DNA of 64,000 nt, taken from NCBI GenBank assembly GCA_051004015.1, contig JBPCKT010000148.1:1-64000 (forward strand). The letters run 5' to 3'. The stretch's first letter is position 1, and every line of letters starts with the position of its first letter. Made by a program: the position numbers and the translations under genes. Below are positions 1 through 6,720 of this stretch, piece after piece. The notes beneath the pieces were generated by a model that ran no database searches, was not told where the DNA came from, and was given only the letters and a program-made list of their open reading frames with translations. Origin of the DNA: SXOA01 sp051004015. Lineage in GTDB: Bacteria; Planctomycetota; Planctomycetia; Pirellulales; Pirellulaceae.

Positions 1-152
1 CCTGAACACTGAAAACTGAACACTGAACACTTCCCGCCCCGCCCTCGCGCGGAGCTCCGCTCCTTGTTCCTCTATTATACAGAATGGCACTTCTGCCTAA
101 GTGTCTAGTACTTCCGGTGGGGTAGGCATCCAGCCTGGGAGAGACAACAGGT

Positions 153-285
153 TGTCAGGAACCGTTTATTGACACGAAGCGGCGGTGTTCGTAGCCTAGC
201 GGCATGGGAAGATCGAGATGTTGGCCTGGAAAACACGCTTCCCCCCGCAGGGCCGCCCCACGAAGACTAAAAACGGTTCCTGACA
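153..285. repeat. Inverted repeat with 15-bp perfect arms
   Basis: TGTCAGGAACCGTTT at 153-167 is exactly reverse-complemented at 271-285, with about 100 bp between the arms. The spacer is GC-rich and has no gene-like reading frame. It looks like a REP-type or mobile-element-derived unit; no transposase is nearby. Confidence 0.7.
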
Positions 286-459
286 CCTTTTCTTCTCTGC
301 CGTGAGTTGCGACGACAGACGCAGGCCGATTCTTGATACATGCCGTTCTCCAAGCTCCCTTTCTTGATACACCTCGGCGGGATTGCCGAGTCGCAAGTCA
401 TTTTTTCCCTTGTACTTGTGACTTGTGAATCGGTGAATCATCGGGTTCACCGAGCAAAG

Positions 460-768
460 TTATAAGCTGTTTTCAAATTCGAAATCCGCGTATTTTTTTG
501 TCATAAATTGTTGTCCCGTAACGACTTGTGATCCCGCAGTAGCGCCGAAACGTGCCTTGGGCTATAAGCCGCCCGCAAGCGAGTTCTTGCCAGTGCCGAG
601 ACCAACCCGAAGCGTTAGCGTGGGCTTCCACGGACGTCCTCGCTAACGCTTCGGATTGGTTTTCATCCCCTTGCGAATCCGTGGTCAGGGCGCAGCGCCA
701 CACAGAATACGATGCGCGAAATGTATATTTTGTTCACTTGAACAAAAGAATATTATTTGCTTGGCGCG
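460..768 (+). repeat. Intergenic element, copy A (inverted relative at 59745-60008)
   Basis: Three blocks appear in a fixed order: TTATAAGCTGTTTT (460-473), CTATAAGCCGCC (562-573) and a 55-bp block (714-768) that aligns without gaps, about 45 of 55 identical, to the reverse complement of 59745-59799. The 55-bp block contains the perfect palindrome TTTTGTTCACTTGAACAAAA (728-747). A separate hairpin repeat (601-660) sits between blocks two and three and probably inserted later. No coding potential is evident. It could be an RNA gene, a regulatory element or a non-autonomous mobile element. Confidence 0.6.
601..660. repeat. Palindromic repeat, CGAAGCG family
   Basis: Arms 601-620 (ACCAACCCGAAGCGTTAGCG) and 641-660 pair at 19 of 20 positions around a 20-base loop. 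Related hairpins lie at 4446-4549 and 26301-26374. It sits inside intergenic element A. Confidence 0.75.
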
Positions 769-896
769 GAAGCAGGCAGTGGCACCTCAGAATTATTCTG
801 CCTCTTAGCGGACCGCTTTCCAATTTTGGCCACCACCCGAGCTTGTCTCGGTGGAGCCCGTGATTTTGCACTAGCACGAAGGAAATCCAACTGGTC

Positions 897-972
897 CCCA
901 CCGGCCTCGTGCCGGTGGAACGCATGATCCCACACCGGAAATCATTTGCTCCACCGGCACGAGGCCGGTGGG
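897..972. repeat. Perfect 23-bp inverted repeat, CCACCGG family
   Basis: Positions 897-919 are exactly reverse-complemented at 950-972, and each arm is itself partly self-complementary (CCACCGGC...GCCGGTGG). Related single palindromes lie at 830-855 and 1019-1042, and one copy is inside the adjacent hydrolase gene at about 2711-2735. Confidence 0.8.
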
Positions 973-1050
973 GGCAAGATTCAGATGTGGACAATTTCTA
1001 GTGCAGAATCATTTCACCAACCGAGGCAAGCTCGGTGGGGTCCCAGGAGA

Positions 1051-3405
1051 TTACTTCTTCTCCGGCCATTTCAAATGCTTGTGCAAAAACTCATACGTCT
1101 TCACGCCGTTGATCTTGTGCGGCCCGTCGAAGACTTCGAGCTCGCAGCGGTCGGCCAGCTTGAGCCGGTGGCTGTAGTTATAGAAGACCTTGGCGTATTC
1201 GTAGGAGACCCACCAGTCCTCGGAGACGCCGTCGGTGTGGCCGCGCTCGACCATGAAGGGGCGGGGGCAGATGAGGGCCGCCATTTCGCTGTAGTTGAAC
1301 GTGCTGCCGAGGTCGAATTCGAAGATTTCGTACTCGCCGGTCCAGACGTACGAAAACGGTAGGCGGGTGGAGGCGTTTTTGCTGACCCACTCGTTGAAGT
1401 CGGCGGAGCAGATGCTGAGGCAGTAGTCTTTCACCAGCGGCGGAATCCGCATTGCGCTTTTGCCGCCGTAGCTGAGGCCGTAGAACGCAATCCGGTCCTT
1501 GTCCACCATCGGCAGGGTGCCGAGCCAGTTGCAGATTTGCTGGTGCTGCGGCACGATCACCGAGAACAGCGTTTTGCCCAGCGGGTTGGCCTTCCGCTGC
1601 AAGGTGCGAAAGCGGTCCTTGCCGATGTACAGGTTCTGCGGCGAGAACGTGATGAACCCCCGCTCCGCCAGCCGCCCGGCGAAGGCACTGTAATATTGAA
1701 AGCCGGGCTCGCCGATGGTGTCCTGCGGCCGCCCCTCCAGCCCGTGCTGGCAAACCACCACCGGCCGCTTCTCCCCCTCCTTCAAATCCTTGGGGAGAAT
1801 CAAAATCCCATAGGCAATCACGTCCGGCCAGACATCCAGCACCACCTCATACCCCGTCCATTTCTCCGTCTCATACGCCTTGCGGCTGCGGGGAGCCGGC
1901 TCCATCAGCGGAATGTCAAACCGGCCAATCACTTCCGTAGCGAATTTCTCGCGGTATTCCTCGACGTTCTTGTTGTAGGCGTCGAGGTTGGGGGAGTCGT
2001 AGAGCTTCTTCATGTAGTCGAAGCGGACGTGCTCGCTCTCCCGCAGCAGCCACTGCGTGTCGGCTTCGATTTCGTGCATCTGGCGGGTGTGGCGGGCGGC
2101 GGAAACATCAAGGGCATTTACTGGGGGTGTCGTCTCAATATCCTTGTAAGATTCCGGCACACTAAAATGTCCGAGAAACATCGCTCGCGTCACGGCATTA
2201 CAAAACGCATCGTCGCTAACGAACGAGGCGCCGCGAATGCCTTTCCCTAGTCCACCGAGTCGATTCTGCTCACGAACGACTTCTTTGTGAGTCGTGGTTG
2301 TAGAAACAAGTTCAGCCGGCGCGCCTCCATCACTGGGAATCGAGATTTTTGGGCCGAGCGACTTTTGAATGAGCGCGGTGCCAGGGGCGATCATTGTCGC
2401 CAATTCGGCATCGCCAAACTGCTCCAGTAGGCCGAAAACATTTCGATCAATCGGCTGCTCCCAGATGCGTTCGCGCGGCCCGAAATAACCGCTTACGGTG
2501 GTGGCGTCAATGCGCGTATCGAGCGCCCCTGCGTAGAGCGCGAGCATGCCTCCGTCGCCATATCCAATCACGCCAATCTTCGCATCCTTGTCTCCCGCTT
2601 CTTTTGCAAACCAATCCACTCCCGCTAGAACCTTCTGAACTTCGTAACCAATCAGATGCCTTCCTAGCTCGAACGCGGGCCGATAGAGGTACTCGCGATT
2701 CGTGAGATTTGCTCCACCTTGCCTGCCCGGTGGAGCCCGCCGTGACATTTGTCGATTAATGAGCATCGGCACCAGAACGCGACAGCGGTTTTCAACGAGC
2801 CGGCGGGCGAACTGCGATTCAGCAGGCACTCCGTCTGCCAAACCACAAATCTGCTCGGGCGTCTGGTCCGCATCGGGAATCGCAATGATGTCGGCGACCT
2901 TCTCTCCCTTGGTCGGAACGAGCAGCAGCCCTTCCCCATGCACATCCCTGAACACCGGCCAGCGGACGGCGTAGATTTCGTAGTTCTCCCCTTTGCCGAC
3001 GAGTGCGCCGTTTTTGGTGGTGCCGACGAGCTCGGGGGCGTCGAAGGGGATTCGTTTATCCCGAACTCCCAGAATGTGCGCCAGCCGCTGGCGGTTGGGC
3101 TCGATGGACTTGTTGTAGGCTTCGGGGCTGGAGAGGTCCCGCTTCCAGAATTTGGCCCGCCCTTCGACCGATTTCTCGATTTCCCTCAGCAGAAACTTGT
3201 CCACGCCGTCCACAAGCTGAGCCGCGATGTCCCCTTCCAGCTCCAGCTTCTTCGTTCCCGGCAGCGGCGTGCGGGCGTCACCCTTGATTTCCTTCACCGG
3301 TGCCGGCTTATCCTGGGCGAAGACCGCAGCGGGGGATGGCCACAAAAAGCACGAAAAGAAGGCGGAAAAAAGCAGGGCGGCAGAGAGGGAGTTGCGGCGG
3401 GTCAT
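1051..3405 (-). CDS. Secreted tandem alpha/beta hydrolase (acetyl-xylan-esterase/dienelactone-hydrolase-like)
   Basis: 784 residues with a Sec-type signal peptide (hydrophobic core about residues 8-25, ending near VFAQ), so probably exported. Two alpha/beta hydrolase units follow. The C-terminal unit keeps the nucleophile elbow GLSYGG with Ser645 and has a late GPHK histidine; it resembles planctomycete esterases of the acetyl-xylan-esterase group. The N-terminal unit has GYGDGG at the equivalent place, with Gly283 where serine is expected, so it is probably non-catalytic. A palindromic repeat encodes about residues 223-235 (SRRAPPGRQGG). The gene stands alone, its 3' end facing a palindrome cluster. 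The exact substrate is not predictable; a carbohydrate ester is my inference. Confidence 0.8.
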   Translation of the reverse strand: MTRRNSLSAALLFSAFFSCFLWPSPAAVFAQDKPAPVKEIKGDARTPLPGTKKLELEGDIAAQLVDGVDKFLLREIEKSVEGRAKFWKRDLSSPEAYNKSIEPNRQRLAHILGVRDKRIPFDAPELVGTTKNGALVGKGENYEIYAVRWPVFRDVHGEGLLLVPTKGEKVADIIAIPDADQTPEQICGLADGVPAESQFARRLVENRCRVLVPMLINRQMSRRAPPGRQGGANLTNREYLYRPAFELGRHLIGYEVQKVLAGVDWFAKEAGDKDAKIGVIGYGDGGMLALYAGALDTRIDATTVSGYFGPRERIWEQPIDRNVFGLLEQFGDAELATMIAPGTALIQKSLGPKISIPSDGGAPAELVSTTTTHKEVVREQNRLGGLGKGIRGASFVSDDAFCNAVTRAMFLGHFSVPESYKDIETTPPVNALDVSAARHTRQMHEIEADTQWLLRESEHVRFDYMKKLYDSPNLDAYNKNVEEYREKFATEVIGRFDIPLMEPAPRSRKAYETEKWTGYEVVLDVWPDVIAYGILILPKDLKEGEKRPVVVCQHGLEGRPQDTIGEPGFQYYSAFAGRLAERGFITFSPQNLYIGKDRFRTLQRKANPLGKTLFSVIVPQHQQICNWLGTLPMVDKDRIAFYGLSYGGKSAMRIPPLVKDYCLSICSADFNEWVSKNASTRLPFSYVWTGEYEIFEFDLGSTFNYSEMAALICPRPFMVERGHTDGVSEDWWVSYEYAKVFYNYSHRLKLADRCELEVFDGPHKINGVKTYEFLHKHLKWPEKK
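2711..2735. repeat. Palindromic repeat inside the hydrolase coding sequence
   Basis: GCTCCACC and GGTGGAGC form 8-bp perfect arms around a short centre. The flanking TTTGCTCCACC and GGTGGAGCCCG match the intergenic palindromes near 945-972 and 848-857. It is read through in frame by the hydrolase gene. Confidence 0.65.
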
Positions 3406-3480
3406 GGCGGGGTCTCACAGGGGCGGGAGAGGATGGACGCCGCCCATTGTGGGTGATTCACCAGCGCGAAGCAACCGGCA

Positions 3481-3577
3481 GGCGAGCGGGGGGCGTAAGC
3501 CCCCTGATACTTCCTGGGCAGGCGTAGGTCGTTGGCGGGGACGGGTAATATCAGGGTGCTTACGCACCCCGCTCGCC
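3481..3577. repeat. Long inverted repeat between divergent genes
   Basis: Arms 3481-3509 and 3549-3577 pair at 27 of 29 positions. Each arm contains a smaller palindrome (GGGGGCGTAAGCCCCC in the left arm). It lies upstream of both the hydrolase (minus) and the FHA gene (plus), so it could affect either promoter. It is more likely one of the dispersed palindromic repeats of this genome. Confidence 0.75.
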
Positions 3578-3667
3578 GGGAACTGCAAGTTGAGTTGCGG
3601 GCTGGCGAAGGTTAAACTAGTGGGGAGAAGAGGACGTACGGTAGCTTCGTACCGTGTAGGTGGAACT

Positions 3668-4432
3668 ATGCCAATTAATGCCAAGCTCGTCGTGGTCGGC
3701 GGGGAAGTGAAGACCGCCGAAATCAAGCTGCGGCTTCCCTGCACCATCGGGCGCGGGCGGGGTTGCACCATCATGCTGCCGCAGGCCCTTGTCAGCCGGC
3801 AGCACTGCGAGATTTTCGAATCGAGCGGCAAGTTGATGGTCCGGGACTTGGGGTCGCTCAACGGCACGTTCGTCAATAACCAGAAAATCGCCGAGGCCTC
3901 CCCGGTTAATTCGGAGGAGCTGCTGTCCATCGGCACCGTGACGTTCCGCGTGGTTTACGAGGGTGCCGGTGCATCCAGCCCTCCCGCGGGTCCGGGGCCG
4001 GTGATGAAATCCTCCGCTAAGGAGACGCTGCCAGCAGTGGGCGCTGCCGTCGCTGCTCCCGCGGAAGTTCCCAGCAATGCGGACGACAGTTCCCAGCCTT
4101 TGGAGATTGGGGAGTTCGAATTCGAAGAAACGGTGCGGCCGAGTTCCGATACCGCTTCTCCCTCGCCGCTGCCCATGCCGGCAATCAACGTCGGCGAGCC
4201 TGCCAAAAAGCCGGCGGCTGCGGCGCCGGCGCCGACCCCCGTTGCCGCGAGCGCCAAACCGATAGTGCCTATTCCTGTTCCCGTACCCGCGGCGAAGCCG
4301 GTGATTCCCGCTGCCGCCCCCGCGCCGGCACCAGCACCTGCCGCGGCGAAGAGCCCCGACGCCCCCGAGACCGAGGAAGCGGCCGAGGCAGAAGATGACT
4401 TTCAGGATTTTCTGAAGAGCCTGGGCAAGTAA
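3668..4432 (+). CDS. FHA-domain protein with Ala/Pro-rich C-terminal tail
   Basis: 254 residues from the ATG at 3668. An FHA phosphothreonine-binding domain spans roughly residues 5-95, with the hallmark GR in TIGRGRG, SRQH and LNGTF motifs, so the phosphopeptide pocket appears intact. A long low-complexity Ala/Pro-rich linker (about 110-235) follows, ending in a short acidic segment DDFQDFLKSLGK. No signal peptide or membrane segment is visible, so it is probably cytoplasmic. The open frame extends upstream of 3668, but that part crosses the palindrome region and does not look coded. A role as a Ser/Thr-kinase signalling adaptor is inferred from the family; no kinase gene is nearby. Confidence 0.85.
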   Translation: MPINAKLVVVGGEVKTAEIKLRLPCTIGRGRGCTIMLPQALVSRQHCEIFESSGKLMVRDLGSLNGTFVNNQKIAEASPVNSEELLSIGTVTFRVVYEGAGASSPPAGPGPVMKSSAKETLPAVGAAVAAPAEVPSNADDSSQPLEIGEFEFEETVRPSSDTASPSPLPMPAINVGEPAKKPAAAAPAPTPVAASAKPIVPIPVPVPAAKPVIPAAAPAPAPAPAAAKSPDAPETEEAAEAEDDFQDFLKSLGK

Positions 4433-4445
4433 CGCGGCGATGTCG

Positions 4446-4549
4446 CCACTAACCCGACGCGCAAGCGAGGGAATGGTGCGAGGTACCGCCGAACGGCCTT
4501 TTCCCGCCACATAACTATGCACTCCCTCGCTGGCGCTTCGGGTTAGTGG
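4446..4549. repeat. Inverted repeat, CGAAGCG family
   Basis: Arms 4446-4472 and 4523-4549 (CCACTAACCCGA..AGCGAGGGA type) pair at 25 of 27 positions. It lies just after the stop of the FHA gene and might act as a bidirectional stop, but there is no U-tract. Confidence 0.75.
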
Positions 4550-4657
4550 TTGCTAGCAATTCTTTTAGGTGCCTTCGCGCCTATATTGCTCTTGCCTCGC
4601 CTGTGCCAGCAGCGGGACAATTCCGCTCGGTGGGGACGGCCGGTTCATGGAGGAACG

Positions 4658-5806
4658 ATGTCAATTCGCGCCCTTTGTTTATTTCTTGCCGCCGCGGCCC
4701 TACTCTACCCCGGCTTTGTCCCATCCGCTCGGGGTCAGACGGAAGCGGAGCCGGAACCGGTGACGAAGGCCAAGAAGGTGACCGCACGCCAGGTGCTGGA
4801 GGCGGCCTTCGCCAAGACCGGTGCGGCCCAGACGGTGGACGATTTCAGCGAGGTCATCGAGCAGTGCGAACGAGTGCTGGGAGTCAAGCTGTCAGCCGAG
4901 AACTCCCAATACGCCCACGAGCTGGCGGCTTGGGGATACAACCGGCGGGGCGAGGCTTATGCCAAAGAGGCCGCCGCGCTGGCGGAGAAGGGGGAGGAGC
5001 GAAAGGCAAACGAGCTGGACGAAGTGGCCCTGGCGGATTTTGAATCCGCGGTGACGCATGATCCCAAGAAGTGGAAAGCGGTGCAGAACCGCGGAGTCAG
5101 CCTCGCACTGTGCGGCCGGATGGAGGAGGCGCTCGCCGATTTCACCCGGGTCATCGAGCTCAATCCAAAATACGACAATGCCTGGTTCAACCGGGCGGAG
5201 CTCCAGGCCAGGCAGGGCAAGTATGCGGAGGCCGCCGAGGATTATGAAGAGGCGCTAAAACTCAAGCCCGACGACATGTCGGGTCTCCTGGGACGCGGCA
5301 ACGCCTGGCTGCGGCTGCAGAAGTTCCGGCCGGCGCTGAGTGATTTCAACAGGGCTTTGGAACTGGAGCCGGAGAACCCGCAAGCGCTGGTCGGGCGGGG
5401 AGACGTCCGCACCCAAATCGGCCAGTGGGAGGAAGCAGCCGAGGACTACCGCCAGGCGATCAAGCGGAGCGCCAAGCTCGGCCGGGCTTACCGGGGAGCG
5501 GCGTGGCTGATGGCGACCTGCCCGGAAGAGCGCTGTCGCAACGCCGAGCTGGCAGTCGCCTCGGCACGGCAGGCGCTCGCCCTCGACGGCAACGGCGACT
5601 ATGCCTATCTCGATACCCTGGCAGCGGCCCTGGCCTCTGCCGGTGAATTTGACGACGCCAAGGAAACGCAAGAGAAGGCGATTCAGATTGCGCCGGACGC
5701 CAAGGCGAGCGAGCTGCGGGCTCGCCTCTCGCTCTATTCGGCTGGCCGGCCGTTTCGGACCATGTCGCGGATAGCGCCGGGAGAAGCGAGTGCAACCCAA
5801 GAGTAG
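4658..5806 (+). CDS. Exported tetratricopeptide-repeat protein
   Basis: 382 residues from the ATG at 4658, which has a GGAGG ribosome site just upstream and starts a clear signal peptide (hydrophobic residues 5-22, cleavage near ARGQ). The rest is mostly TPR units with typical W-LG-Y-A-F-A-P spacing, for example KAVQNRGVSLALCGRMEEAL, DNAWFNRAELQARQGKYAEA and LLGRGNAWLRLQKFRPAL. TPR arrays normally mediate protein contacts; the partner is unknown. The next gene is convergent, 12 bp away. Confidence 0.85.
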   Translation: MSIRALCLFLAAAALLYPGFVPSARGQTEAEPEPVTKAKKVTARQVLEAAFAKTGAAQTVDDFSEVIEQCERVLGVKLSAENSQYAHELAAWGYNRRGEAYAKEAAALAEKGEERKANELDEVALADFESAVTHDPKKWKAVQNRGVSLALCGRMEEALADFTRVIELNPKYDNAWFNRAELQARQGKYAEAAEDYEEALKLKPDDMSGLLGRGNAWLRLQKFRPALSDFNRALELEPENPQALVGRGDVRTQIGQWEEAAEDYRQAIKRSAKLGRAYRGAAWLMATCPEERCRNAELAVASARQALALDGNGDYAYLDTLAAALASAGEFDDAKETQEKAIQIAPDAKASELRARLSLYSAGRPFRTMSRIAPGEASATQE

Positions 5807-5818
5807 ATTGGGTGGCAG

Positions 5819-6538
5819 TTACGCCGAGTTCGCCTCTTCTTCTTGCGGCGGGACAACGGTCAACGTGGGCACAGTAACTGATTTGGCCGCGTCATCCCAC
5901 ATCCGCAGGCCGCCGAAGTAGGCGTTGTGGTTGCTACCGCGACGGCAGCCTTCGGGCAACTCTTTGAGCTTCTTGGCGTTGCCGCCGCCTAGGACGACGT
6001 AGTCCGCGTGGAATGCGTCTTTGAATATGATGGCAGTCTGGTTGACGGCCTCTCGAAAGTTCTTGACGCCCCGCTTGTCCAGTGCCTTACGGCTGACGTG
6101 GTCGGACACTGACTCATCGTCTTGCAACAGCAGGTGGCCGAGCGACAAGGGGATAATGGTGCCGTCGTAAATGAACGTCGAACCCAGGCCGGTACCCAGC
6201 CCCAAGTACAGCATGCGGCCCCCTTCGTAACTTCCCAGGGCCTGCATGGCGGCGTCATTCATAATCCGCACCGAACAGCCGAGCGCAGCCGGGTAATCGA
6301 AGCCGACCCACCCCGGCCCTAGATTGATCGCGTCGGTCGCAGGGTGCCCATTGGTGACTTGCCCCGGATAACCGATGGAAACCCGGTCGTAGTCCCAGTC
6401 GCTGACCGCGCGCCGCACCTCTTCCACGAGCTTTTGCGGCGTGAACTCCTTGCCGGTCGGGATCTTGAGCTTATCGTCCTCTCCGGTCTTCCAGACCTTG
6501 GCGTTGGTGCCACCGATATCGACTACGAGGATATGCAT
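5819..6538 (-). CDS. ROK-family sugar kinase, polyphosphate-glucokinase-like
   Basis: 239 residues. The N-terminal phosphate-binding motif DIGGTNAKV (about residues 7-15) and the later GLGTGLGSTF motif mark the ROK/ASKHA kinase fold. The short length and the overall pattern (SIGYPGQV, GPGWVGFDY, RIMNDAAMQALGSYEGG) are most like bacterial polyphosphate glucokinases, which phosphorylate glucose with polyphosphate or ATP. The central sugar-binding ND pair (MNDAA) is present. No signal peptide, so cytoplasmic. I infer glucose phosphorylation; the phosphoryl donor cannot be decided from sequence alone. Confidence 0.8.
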   Translation of the reverse strand: MHILVVDIGGTNAKVWKTGEDDKLKIPTGKEFTPQKLVEEVRRAVSDWDYDRVSIGYPGQVTNGHPATDAINLGPGWVGFDYPAALGCSVRIMNDAAMQALGSYEGGRMLYLGLGTGLGSTFIYDGTIIPLSLGHLLLQDDESVSDHVSRKALDKRGVKNFREAVNQTAIIFKDAFHADYVVLGGGNAKKLKELPEGCRRGSNHNAYFGGLRMWDDAAKSVTVPTLTVVPPQEEEANSA

Positions 6539-6720
6539 AAATGCGCTGCCGAATGATTCTTTGTATCGGATTGTCGTCGCTCTAGTTTAACAGGCTGGGG
6601 CGCGATAATCAGCAATCGGTATGCCAGTTTCGATAACTTCGTCCCCGCCGTTGTAGGACGGATGAGCGTCAAGCAGAATGTAGTCTTTCCCTCCGTTTCA
6701 CCCCGCCCGCGAAATTTCCC

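Larger units (their letters stand above)
1..1050. other. Gene-free, repeat-rich intergenic region
   Basis: I see no convincing gene here; the short open frames run through palindromes and match no family I know. It opens with tandem CTGAACACT-like units (1-31), which recur at about 45483-45519. A 15-bp perfect inverted repeat (TGTCAGGAACCGTTT, 153-167, against 271-285) follows. Positions 460-768 form an AT-rich element with an inverted relative at 59745-60008. Positions 830-1042 hold CCACCGG-type palindromes that end just past the stop of the hydrolase gene on the minus strand. Confidence 0.7.

Noticed and set aside
473..703. Minus-strand open frame of 76 codons
   Set aside because: It runs through the hairpin repeat at 601-660 and has no recognised motif; its relative element at 59745-60008 has no matching frame.
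3227..3667. Upstream extension of the FHA gene
   Set aside because: The in-frame stretch crosses a palindrome region and lacks coding character; ATG 3668 directly precedes the FHA fold.
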